Shown here piece after piece: positions 12,008-23,500 of a stretch of 64,000 nt of DNA. Position numbers and translations under genes: made by a program. The stretch is taken from contig JABAKD010000010.1 of assembly GCA_012845835.1 (NCBI GenBank), positions 17,991,204 through 18,055,203 on the forward strand, in the 5' to 3' direction. The DNA comes from Undaria pinnatifida. Its lineage: Eukaryota > Sar > Phaeophyceae > Laminariales > Alariaceae. The notes below the pieces were generated by a model that saw only the letters and a program-made list of their open reading frames with translations, had not been told where the DNA came from and did no database searches. Position 1 is the first letter of the stretch, and each line of letters opens with the position of its first letter.

Positions 12008-12728
12008 GTTTGCGCGGGCGGTCCTGGTGGTGTATTGGTCCTCGCGGGAGCTGGGGGAATCAGGGGTGTGGGCCGGTGTCGGAAACGTATCTCTCAGCCA
12101 TATCGATGTCGAGGAAAGGTGGGAGGAACGCTTTGCACTGGAGTAGAGATTGGTGGGGTGAGAGTGTAGAGGAAGGTTGGATCCAGGCTTGGATCTCGGG
12201 GCGGCAGCTACGATCACCAACAAATCGATCTAGAGGGGAAGGGAAAAGAAGAAAAAACAATATACAAAGTTGAGGTAAGGGCGTACGGTAGGGGGGGTGG
12301 GGGGGGGATGTGCCACGATTTTAGTGCTCGTCCGAGGGTATATGTTCATGGGGTTTGGAGAGTATCTGACTAGAAATCAGACGTTTCGTTTTTGGCAGAC
12401 GACAGTTATACTCACGTCACTTGAGCGATACCTATGAGACTGAATTGGGCAGAGCTCCGTCTGAACTGCAGGATTCCTCTACTATGGTATCAGGGCGTGA
12501 CAACTGTGGGACGATGGCAGTGCAAAGCCGATCGCACGGGTACGATTGATCAGTACCCAAAAAGAGCGAAGGGTGAAAAAAATTTCAGCATGCCGGCACT
12601 ATTTGGTAGGCACACAAAATACCGGGCGGTCCTGCCGACGACGCCAAATGTAGAAGAGTCGTGGTACCGGAAGGTGAGAGGGAAGGGACGCAGGGGTATT
12701 AGCTTCGCTTGGAGACAGCACCGGTTTT
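12008..12728 (-). other. E1 5' leader
   Basis: Region between the gag start and the recognisable part of the 5' LTR; some of it may still be LTR. Contains a long G-run (12,293-12,308). No coding frame of note. A PBS was not identified with confidence. Confidence 0.4.
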
Positions 12729-13015
12729 TCTCTGTCGGTTTCTTGTTATTATTGGCGTTGAGCTATGGGAAGCTTAAGGAGACAGGAAAGGAGAAGGATT
12801 GAGAGCATGGGGGTGGAGTGAGGCTCACAGAATTCGCTTCACCCTCCAGCATTGCTGCTGTGCTCTCTTCTGGACCTTTACCTATGGAACGTACAAGGAA
12901 CGTTTTCCTAGGTGTTCTATATTCTCATGAGCGCGTAACGCGCTTACTTCTACCTACTTGTCCAGAGGAGGAACGCTCCATTACCGAGAACGCTTTTGTG
13001 GTATATGCTAGCTAG
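12729..13015 (-). repeat. 5' LTR of E1
   Basis: Direct repeat of 1-288. It may extend below 12,729, since the partner is cut by the window edge. The outer boundary is sharp: homology to the non-LTR protein starts at 13,016. Confidence 0.7.
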
Positions 13016-14580
13016 AGGTGAAGGTGTTTGAGGTGCCCGTCGGCACTGACGAATACGTGAGGGAGAGCGCAATGGAGATAGTCCAAAGCGGGGGAAGGGA
13101 GCAACTACTCTCGCGAAAGCTGTCGCGCATGTGCCAGGCAAGCAATCAACCAACCTGATCACCGCTGGCTCTATGGTGCAACTGACCGCCTACATTGAAC
13201 GCGTGATGGAACCATAATTGTCCCTACTCGAATGCTGAAAGCAGGTAGCAAGGCCACGACTATGGTATTGTAGTATCATACCCTCATATCACCTCATATC
13301 ACTGCCGGGTTCGGGCCACTCGCCCGAGTAACTCTGTACCTCATAGGTAAACAGTACAGCAGGCGAGTTTTTTAATGCAGCGCAGCTAACCATTTCATCG
13401 CGGTGTCACATCGCCTAACTAGAACAACCTACACTATAGCTTAAGACCGCAAAGGAGCAGGGGGGTCAATCGAACGAGTGAGCCAGACCCACTAAAAAAA
13501 AGAGGACCCAGAACTGCCCCCCCCCTACCCGCTTGACTAACTGCTTGATCTCCCGGGGGCAGCAGAAAAATCAACGTTTTTCGAGGACGGGTGCCCGAAA
13601 AATCAGTTGACCTTGCAACCCTACCAACAGGCGTAGGAGAGGCTGTCCATGGGGACCGGAGGGTTGGACTGTCGTCGGCTGAAGCCGAAGGATGTCAGCA
13701 ACCGTCGCAAGCTTGGTGGCGACGGTGTTGGACGTGCTTGCTGATATGTCGGGGGGCTATGTGGGGACAAAGTCCGGAGGGAGCTGCCCGATCCAGACCT
13801 CGTTCGGTGCATTTTGGAATAACGCCAAGGGCCTCCGCGATGTGCACGGGGTTACAGAGGAAGCCGTGGCGAACATCGTGCCGGAAAGCTGACGGGACAC
13901 AGAGCCTTTAGAGCAGGAGAACAACATGCATCAGGGCAAGATCAGTTGCGGAAGTGCTGCCGGCACACGGCGCCGAAACTATCAGTTCGAGCAAAGAGCA
14001 GCATAGACTGCGGAGGCTGGTAAACCGAGCCGGTTACGATAGGTACGTCGCATCGCTAGACCAGCTCGCCGAGACTACGCCTCAGCGAGGCACTGGCGAC
14101 TCACAAGGAGAGGAAACTCCGAGAGATTTGGCCAAGCCCCGGCAAAGGAGGTAACCGGAATCAGGGGCTACGTCCTTCTTAAGGGCGAGGCCTGTCGACT
14201 CGGCTAGAGTTATCCCAGCGTCAGAGTTCGTGACTACAGGAAGATTATTGGAGATTGAGGAGTTCTTGGCGGCGAGGTGCCCCTGATGAGGTGTAGTGGA
14301 GGTTAGTATGCGGTGTGCACGATTATGTCATCAAGACAGCGACGTGATCGATCTGATAACGGCCAGCATCGTCGGAGGGACGGACGGATCGTCCCTATCG
14401 CCGAAAGGGGCCTGCAAGGAACGCTTCTTCTAGCTAATCTCTGTGACCACCCAGGTCGCGATTTTGCGTCGCGTGAATAGATACAAACTAGCTGTGAGGG
14501 ATCGCCAGGCCGCGAGGGGAAGGGAGGAAGAAAACCCGAGGACTGCGGCCAATGACCTAGAGACAGATTTTTATGAGGAT
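13016..14580 (+). pseudogene. Non-LTR retrotransposon 3' remnant, copy 1
   Basis: Translated pieces match copy 2 (33,955-35,780): EVPVGTDEYVRESAMEIV at the start, VHGVTEEAVANIVPES near 13,850, NRAGYDRYVASLDQL near 14,030, SGATSFLRARPV near 14,165 and ASIVGGTDGSSLSPKGACKE near 14,370. The family is an RT with a C-terminal zinc knuckle and endonuclease-like region. Here the stretch from just after the knuckle to the ASIVG block is missing relative to copy 2, a MITE-like insertion sits at 13,260-13,535, and E1 is inserted at the 5' edge. Many stops. Confidence 0.65.
13260..13535. mobile_element. MITE-like insertion in non-LTR copy 1
   Basis: Sequence absent from copy 2 at the matching point and similar to 23,085-23,275. 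Shared blocks: CACTCG..GAGT, ACTCTGTACCTCA, GCTAACCAT and a GGGTCA/GGATCA next to a second ..TCG..CGAGT palindrome. No coding capacity. Exact ends and target duplication not resolved. Confidence 0.5.
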
Positions 14581-16439
14581 TAGGATAGTTCTAATCTATC
14601 GGTAATGGATAAAATGAAAATATGTGGGGAACGGAAACTTGGAAATGGTCGGCAGATGGTCATACGAGAGATACTACCGCTTTACGGGAGGGTATTCGAT
14701 TTATATCGGAGCGACATCTATCTACGCTCTAAAGTCAGAGGGAAAAGGCAACAACAACAAAAAAATAGATGCAGATGACACGGCAACTAGACAATGGCAA
14801 CAATAATAAACATCCAGGAACTAGAAAGGGGTCGAAAATGCGGCTACTCGAACTAAACAATAATAAGAGTATGCACGTTGCTAGGGGATCGAAGATGCGG
14901 CTATTCGAAACAAACAAAACGCAAAAGATACACATCTTTTTTTCTCATCATCATCAATTTTACTTTCCAACTCAAATCGCCGGAGGTTTTACCCTCATTC
15001 GACCTTCTGCCCAAAGCCGTGGATTCTGGCCGTATGCCACTGTTGGCGTCTAATAATTGAAACGAGTTGTTCTAAAAATTGTAACATATTTTAAGGTGAT
15101 GCCAGCCAAGCTCGCGATGTTCACGAACCGATTTGCTCGAATTTATCCATCCGGAAATTGGATCCATAAATCTAGCCGCGACCCGCGCTACGATAGAGGC
15201 ACGAGCAGTTTTCGTCTGAAATGTTTTCTGGATGACGGGGAGCTCCTTGACCCCTTTAAACCCCCCGAACCCCTCCCTATACTAAATCCAAGTAATTTTG
15301 TCCACAAAAACGGGTTTCCAGTTGCAAAGGGGTTTAACCAATCCGCCGGAATTTCACTTTTCTTTTTTCAAAGCGTTTTTTTTCGTTGTATATACCTAGG
15401 CCATGGGGATGTTCGTCGGGAAGCGCTTTTGTTTTTGTCCGAAACAGCCTATGGTCGCCGTATAGAGCCCTTCAAGCGATGAACCCCAGGAAATAAACGG
15501 CGCACATCTCTACCGTACATAGCATGGGCCCAGCCCGGCCCGCAGTGTGAAAAGTAAGAGGGAGGGGCAGCGTGGATTCCCAGGAGCGTCTCGAAAAATG
15601 CCCGTTTATGGTGCAGGCACATATTACTTCGAAGCATTGACGAGGGTGCCGAGTTGCTGAGTTGTTTATTGCCAACGTTGATCCTGCGTGCGGGGCTGGA
15701 ATATTGGGAGTTAGAGCTTGGGTCTATAGTACGCGTAGGACATGCATGTTGAATGCTTCCTCGTTTCAGACTATTCACCGTCTTCTTCATGAGACAGGTG
15801 AGATACGTAGCATCGAACAAGAGGTGCTCATACAGTTCTCCCCACCCAAACGAAACCGAACACAAGAAACGCAAGGGAAACACGTCAGGCTTGTGCACAC
15901 CCAGCAACGAACGCCTCGTCTTCTCTGCAGCACCTCGGCATCGCTGGGTGTCTTCCTAGGCCCGGGAGAGCTGGGGGGTGTTCAGTATGTGTTCCACGAA
16001 GAGAAACCGAATGCCCCCTATTTATGACAGGGCTGACAAACAACTAAATAATAATATTGCAACATACAGCAAACTCATGCCTGATGAAAAAAACCCATTA
16101 ATATTATATACCCACGACGTTTCCAACTTAACTGCGCTGCTCTTACGACGTAAGAATGTGAAAATGTGCACGTTGTTGCGATAGCATCACGTGCGGTGCT
16201 CAGAGATATTACTGTGGAGCAAAACGGCCGTCACCCCACGCGCCCTTCTCGCCCTATCGGGATGATAGGCGTCGCCTTTCATGCGTGCATGTGTGCCGCC
16301 ATCTTGCATCGGGCCCATTGCGCCAGGACAGACCACTCCTAATTCAAATAATCAAAACAGGGAAGCCTGTAGGTGAAACTACTGGTAGTATTTAAAGCAC
16401 AGCCGCCAGACAGTACATAACCTTTGACAAAAACACGCC
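14581..16439. other. No recognised gene
   Basis: Two copies of the GTCGAAGATGCGGCT-type motif lie at 14,825-14,855 and 14,883-14,912. A 141-codon frame at 15,057-15,482 (+) and a 152-codon frame at 15,449-15,907 (-) resemble nothing I know and lack supporting context. Confidence 0.4.
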
Positions 16440-17150
16440 TTTGGACAAAGATTGCTGTCGACAAAACATGCTGGCACCTGGGCAGCGGCGCACAACCCCT
16501 AACCTACACCGTCAGCTTGCGCAACCACACCTACCTGTTGCATTTGACATTTTAGTGCTTGGAGGAATAGCTTACATGGAATTAGGGCTCCATATGCAGC
16601 CACCACACACTACAGCACCTTTCGCACAACAGGCCTGTTGCCAAAACGTGCCTCTTGAAAAACCACGGCTGGCATCTGGCGAGCAACGCACCACTCCTCT
16701 GCTACACGTTCAAGTTGCGCCAATTATACCTGTTGCACCTACAGCAGTAGCATGTTTTGTTCTGGGGAAACACCGCTTGGAACTAGGGATGAAAAGGGCC
16801 TTAAGTAAATGCAACCGCCACGCGCTAAAGCTCGTTTTGACATAGCACGCATGTTGACAAAACACGCTTGAGACCTGGCGAGCAACGCACCACTTCTCTC
16901 CTACACGTTCCAATTGCGGAATTGCACCTATTGCGCTGAATACCTTTTCGTTTTGGGAGATAAAATACCTGGAACCACGGGTCTAAATGACCTCAAGCGA
17001 ATGCAACCGGGAGGCGCTACAGCACCTTTTGACATAACACGCCTGTTGATAAAACACGCCTGTTGGTAAAACATGCCTGAAACCTGGCGAGCAACGCACC
17101 ACTTCTCTTCTACGAGCACACGTTCAAACTGCGGAAGTATACCTGTTCAT
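16440..17150. repeat. About 200-bp tandem repeat, four copies
   Basis: The block ACCTGGCGAGCAACGCACCA or a variant recurs at about 16,475, 16,676, 16,871 and 17,077, followed each time by a CTACACGTTCAA-like and a CCTGTTGC-like segment. It lies 0.4 kb downstream of the transporter stop codon. Confidence 0.7.
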
Positions 17151-17545
17151 CTGACACCTTAGAGTTTTGAGGGTTACAACGCTTAAATCTTGGGGTCAAA
17201 GTTGGATACAAAACTTTTGGCAGTGAAAAATTTGTAAGACCCAACACCAATCTGTTATCCAATTTTCCTTCCAACAACGTGCAGTGCATGTGCTTCACTC
17301 TTAAAGCAAAAGCTGACACAATGCACCGAACACCACCACTCTCGCCCAATCCATGCTCCTCCCCGGCGTGTCCTCCTTTGAATGCGCGCTTTACAGTGAT
17401 CACAGTGAGTGTACTACAGCGGTACATTAACTCACAAAATATATACCGGTACATGCTTGGTACGTAAACAAAATGAAATGAAAGGAAACACAAACTATCA
17501 CACAAAAGAAAACACGAAGATGAAACGCACGCAGCGCACAAGTGA

Positions 17546-20500
17546 CTACCCGTGCTGACGCGCTGGCAGCCCTCGGCCACACAGCCGGCTCCACAGAAGC
17601 GCCGCACAGGAGCCCCCAATCAACGAAACGCCGGCACATGCTAGGAAAACCTCGCTGTTCTGGGTAAACCTCGAAATACAGAACATGCCGAGGAATGACA
17701 ATAGCCCGTAGCCCAAGTAGACCAATCCGCAGTTCTGTCCGGCCGTAGTATTGCCGAAAAAGTCGGCGACGAGGGTAGGGTAGATGGCGAAGTTGCTGCC
17801 GTACCTGTGTGAAACATGTTTGGACCATGGGGGTAACGTGCCATATAGAAGCCGTACGAGTGGCAACAGCAGCAAGGTGAGAAGAAGGTAAAGGAGCTTT
17901 ACCTTTACAGAACCGCAAATATGTTCTGTTACACAAAACCCAAGTCATTTGTCCCCAAAAACGCTGGTAAGAACTGCAGAAAACGATGCCACACAACATC
18001 AAGCGTTTTCCCCAAAAAACGTGGGTGTCGTTTAGAAGAGGTCAACACGCCTCAGCTGCTGCTACTCCTCCTCCTCCTCCTCCTCCTCCTCCTCCTCCTC
18101 GTCGTCGTCGTCCTCCCCCTCCTCCTCCTCCTCCTCCTCCCCTTCCTCCTCCTCTTCCTCCTTTCCCTCCTCCTCCTCCTCCTCCTACAGCTACAGCTAT
18201 TGCTATTGCTACTGCTACTGCTACTGCTACTGCTATTGTTACTGCTACTGCTACTGCTACTGCTACTGCTACAGCTACTGCTACTGCTACTGTTACTGCC
18301 ACTGTTACTGCCACTGCTACCATTATCACTAATAATACTACTAATAGAAGGCGAGATGTATGAGTCGCCGCAGTCAAGTAGAGAGGTACGACATGTTGCG
18401 AAAAACTTGCACAAACCATCGCCTGACGACGCACTTGCTCCCAAATCAATAATTCTATCCAATTGCGGAACGAAGGCGAGACTCACAGCACGTGGATGAG
18501 GCAGACGGTGAAGAAGAAAGAGGTCTTGCTTGTTTCTACAAGGTCCAGACTAAGCAGCGCACATGTCATGCAGAAGGACATGGCGAGTAAGGTGGGGAAG
18601 CGTCCGAACCTGGTGAGCAAATGGGCGAAGAGAAACAGATCGGGAGCAGTAGGAACGGCAAGGTACGTCTTAGCACCTTTGGTGTCAGCCGCTTTCTGTC
18701 GTGTTTCACGAACAAACGATAAAATAAAAACAAGAAACCGAGGGCGGAAAATCGAAAACGGAAAACCGGCAGTTAAAGCCGAAAACCTAACTGAACACCA
18801 AAAACCACGCCAAATCGAACCAAACCAAACCGAACCGAACCGAACCGAACCGAACCGAGCCGAGCCGAACCGAACCGAACCGAACCGAACCGAACCGAAC
18901 CGAACCGAACCGAACCGAACCGAACCGAACCGAACCGAACCGAACGGAACCGAACCGAACCGAACCGAACCGAACCGAACCGAACCGAACCGAACCGAAC
19001 CCAACCGAACCCAACCGAACCCAGCCGAACGAGGAAAGAAAAAAAAAAAACATATTTGTAGCACCATCGCTGGCAATATTCCACCAAACACCGTACGTCG
19101 CTAGCGAAAGAAAAGTATTAGAGGTGCGTTGGCCCCTGTGTACTGAGCCATTCGTTCAGCAGCTGTGTTTAAGCTTGTACGGCCGCAAAACCGGGGCTAG
19201 CTTAGTTTGGACTATTTATTTTTCCCGAAACGTACGCGATTCAAAGAGATAATGGGCTCGACAAAAGAGGAGAAATATTCTGGACACACCTCACGTCTCC
19301 GACTCCCCACCGTTTAACGCCATCCCTCCGACAAAAAAAGCCAAACCACCAGTCAGTCACTTAGTGCTCACATTGGAGCATCCTCCCTGCTAACCCATTC
19401 GTGAAAGTACCCTCAGATAATGGGCTCGACAAAAGAGGAGAAATATTCTGGACACACCTCACGTCTCCGACTCCCCACCGTTCAACGCCATCCCCCCGAA
19501 AAAACAAAGCCAAACCACCAGTCAGTCACTTAGTGCTCACATTGGAGCATCCTCCCTGCTAACCCATTGTTAAAATACCCTCTCCGCCTTCCCCTCTTTG
19601 CCTGATTGGCGCAAACCTAACGTACTCCATCCCGGCATTGTAAGGATGCGAGGGCCCATGGTCTTACGACTACGACCGATCATGCATGATACGAGCACAC
19701 CCTCCCTCCCCCTCCGTCGTAAAAGGGGTGCATGATGCGTGGTCAATGGCCAAAGGGCTAAGCAAGGCAATCAACAAATGAGTACGCTCGCCCCCTCTCT
19801 CCCTGCCCAAATTTCCGTCCGCACTACAACCCCCCCGCCTCCCCTCCCCCTCAAACATCCTCCCTGACCTGTCCACAGAAATACCGCCTAAAATACGACC
19901 GGAAGCGTTAAAAAGGGACGCGAAGCCGCCTAAGATGCTTAGGAATTGATCTCCGTTGGTGAAGATGTGTTGTCCGATGCTCTTGTAGCTGCCTGTATGG
20001 CGTTGCGTAAAAAGAAGCGTACGTGAAGAGAGGTGAACGGCAGCGGCCTAGAGAAAGACACAGTGACAGGGGTAGAATAGTGCAGGAACAAGCGGAGTAC
20101 CCCGCGAATCGAGAAATGGTCGACCGCAGAATGGCGAAGGGAAGGCATGAGACTGGGACAGAGGGGTAAACTACAGAGGAGGGGAAGGAGGGGGGCAAAA
20201 GTGGGAACACGAAAATGAAGGACGATTCCTTAAGGAAGAGAAGAAGGTCAAGGGGAAGGGAAGGGTACGGAGAACAAGAAAAAAAATCTGATTGCGTGTG
20301 CCGCAGGCACCGTGTGGTGAAAACCAAAACGGCACAGATCTTCAACCGTACGAAGAAAAAATACTATCAAATGACTGAATCTACGATAGCCCCCCCCCGA
20401 AACCAGCGATTTCCTTTAACGAACGTGCCATGGCTGCTCGACACGAGGAAGGATGCTATGAACAAAATATCGTCATATATTTCTTCGCGTGCAAAGGGCT

Positions 20501-23500
20501 TTCGAACGATGACGTCGGGGCGGCAAGGGGCACCGTATTTCAGAAGATACGGCCGAGAGCTGATTTTAAAACCGGCGATTTCGCTAAAGAAAAGCGGGCT
20601 ACGGTAGAACGACTCAAATAGAGCGCGTAAATAGAAGGTCCCATTCTCTCCATAGTGACCAAATCACAAGTTCGTCCCCCGGTGATAAGCATGCCATGCA
20701 CACGAAGACGCGTGGTACGATGGAGGTAGGACTTTGTCGTTATGTGTTTTCTGCATGGCGCGGGGACCCGTTAAAAAAACCAATCGGAGTTGTCGTTTAT
20801 GACCTGAAATATATATATGTTTTGTGTCCCCCGAGGCCATGGGTTTGTGTCGTCCGGGGGCAAGTTTGAGTTTGCTCAAAATCAGGTTTTTGGGTGAGGC
20901 ACCATAAGGTCAGGAGCCTCAGGAAACACAATGGTACACCTACCTGTACCGTAGCACGTGTCCGAATACCATAGAAATGCAGCGACCAAAGTGGCACTTT
21001 ACCTGCAATGTATAGCCCGGACACGCTTGTCAACCCCATGCACAGGAAGAGGTGGTAGTAATCCAGCTCAAACAGCAGGTCCCAAGGTTCGAATTGACGC
21101 TGCGGGGTAACCCCTGCTTTCACCTTCAGGTGTGCACCACCCTGCGAGCGCGCGCGACCAAGCTCGTTAAGGCCAATCGCGCTCTTCGGGGGGCTCCCGG
21201 TGCCGGCGTGCGAATGCTCGTGGAGCCCTCCAGACGTTTGCACCCCGGCAGGAAGAGAAAGGGTCAGACTTTGCATCTCAGAAGGAGTGGTAGCAGGAGG
21301 AAGGAGAAGAGTCATCCCCGGCCGTGCGGCGAGGTTGTTGTGACCAATCTGCTTCTCCTCTGATACCACCACAGCCTCTGCGCCGTCCGTGCCGAAGGTG
21401 TTTATCTGCGGTGTTAAGCCTTGCTCCTGCAGATCGGTGTTGCTATCTCCGGAGTGCTCCGTGTCATTGTTTTTCTCGAGAGACTCGGAGGCGCTTCCAG
21501 TGGTGCTTACGCTGTTGTAGCGGTTGTTTCCGACACCAGAAGTCAGTTTTGAGTAGACGCCGGCAGGCCCTGACGCATGAAACAGTGACAAAAACCATGC
21601 AGTAAAATGGTAGAGGGCTGTTATTGCTGTCGCTGCTGATGACCCAGACGTGATTTTGGAGTAAGCGCAGGCCGCTCATATAAGACATAGTACCAAAGGG
21701 GCGAACAAAAATCGTGCAACCAAAAGCTGCAAGACTTTAATAGTTGTTGCTGTTAATTTGGAGTAGACGCCGACAGGCCCTATTGCATACAACAGCTAAC
21801 AACCACTGTGCAATAATAAATAAAAAGTTAAAGGGTTTCCCACTTAAATAAGCATACGGTTCAGCTGTGCGATCGACGATTTCGTGGAAAATCGTCTTTG
21901 CAAGATGCATTTGATGCTTTTTGTAGCTGTTGCTGCTGACGTCAGACGACAATTTCGAGCAAACGCCGGTAGGGCCTGTTGGGCAAACCAGCAAACAAAA
22001 ACCGTGCAATAAAAAGATCTACGCCGTGAAAGATACACCGTAACCACTGAGCTAACAGCCAGCACTGACTGCTAGCTCAGTGGCTATTTTTGAACAAAGG
22101 GTCGAGATACGACTGGGATAGCACATTCCTTCTGCAAGAAGAGCGGTCGACAACTGTTTCATGTCTAGGTGTAATTGAGCATCCCCGTGGGGACGCAGGA
22201 GTAGAAGACGCTAGGTAGCTGTTTCCTCATGGTTCATGGTGTCTCCTTCATATCTTGTTGTACTACACCGTGGACACAAGGCAGACACTATTGTGCTCCA
22301 CACGATAGTGAAAGGAGGGCGACGCGTGGAGCATCATTGTCACATATACTCTCGTCCTCCTTTGGTAGCCTTTGACATGACTGTGATATCTACAATCACC
22401 TGGTTTCACTTCAGCCATGATACGGTTTTTCCATCAAATACATTGTCTATCCATCTACGTAGAACACTCTACAACATTAGCCCACCTCGAATAGTCGAAA
22501 AGCAAATCACTCGACAGCCAAAGCATGCCATCAAGCATTCAGAACTTGGAAAGGGGGTCGAAGACGCGGCTATACGAAACATTCGAATGAGGCTATAGGT
22601 TCCCCACGCCTCGTAATGAGGCCATGCGTAAGACGCCGCATTGCAAGAGTTACAACCCTGTGATGGAGCTCACAAACATGGGAGCTCGAGGTCGGGTATA
22701 TCCTTACAGTCTACCAGTAGCACTCGGGCTACGATGTATTATAGGGCGGCTCCGTGGGGGCCCTTGGGTAGACGACGATATCTAGCTGTCCTCATGATTC
22801 ATGGTGCCTTATCCATCTTTGGTTGTACCACAGCTTAAGGCACATGGCAGACACTATCGTACTATAAATATCAGTGAGAGGAGGGCGACGTGATGCTGCC
22901 CTAGGACCATGACTGTCATCTATAATATCGCCCTCTTTCAATAGCTTTCGACTTTACTGTGGCATCTACTATCACCTGATCTCACTCCAACCATGACATA
23001 GTTTTTACATCATCTCCAGAGCAAGGTTGCGGTAGGGGGGATGCTAATACGCCCTTCTTTTTCACTACCTGGTGTTCACTATCACACTCGCATGAGTGAC
23101 TCTGTACCTCACTGACCAAAACACGTTAGGTGGTTAGTTTGGCGCAACGTAGCTAACCATCCCATTAAGGATTCATATCGAAAAATTAAAACAGTACGAA
23201 AGCCTATGACCGCGAGGAACAGGGGGATCACTCGCGCGAGTCACCTCGAGCCACTGAAAAGAAAATTTCAAAAGGGACCCTTATGGTACCGTAGCTTTGG
23301 TCTCTATTGTCTATAAATCTACGTAGAGCACTCTATAATCTGAGCTAGCCTCTCAAGGTGCCACGATGTTGACTCTCTTTCCGGCTTCCTATAGTACCCT
23401 CTGCATTCTGTGTCGCCCTTTTAGTTTCGCCTTTATTTGCGTATTGCTTTGGTGCAGTGACGTCACCACATAACTTTGGCTTTCCTGGTACTGTGCTCAA

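Larger units (their letters stand above)
1..13015 (-). mobile_element. E1: NADAR-carrying Ty3/gypsy-type LTR retrotransposon, decayed
   Basis: A direct repeat at 1-288 and 12,729-13,015 (about 94% identical by eye) brackets a minus-strand gag-pol, so I read it as the LTR pair; the left LTR starts before the window. Reading on the minus strand the order is gag, CCHC knuckle, Pro-rich linker, NADAR, protease, RT, RNase H, integrase, chromodomain, Tudor-like domain. Integrase after RNase H is the Ty3/gypsy order. Pol is broken by stops near 8,273, 7,451, 6,478, 6,061, 4,017, 2,880 and 2,615 and by frameshifts near 7,350, 6,015 and 5,815; gag is broken several times. I could not fix the PBS or PPT, and the LTR ends are not clean TG..CA. 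It lies inside a non-LTR remnant that resumes at 13,016. Confidence 0.85.

Noticed and set aside
12485-12500. TGGTATCAGGGCG on the plus strand, like a tRNA-iMet primer binding site
   Set aside because: Wrong strand for E1 and no plus-strand LTR ends just before it.
15057-15907. Two overlapping open frames on opposite strands
   Set aside because: No recognisable motif, and frames of this length occur by chance in such sequence.
17921-19104. Leu/Pro/Ser-rich and NRTEP-repeat open frames on both strands
   Set aside because: They are (CTC)n, (CTACTG)n and (CCGAA)n satellites inside introns of the transporter.
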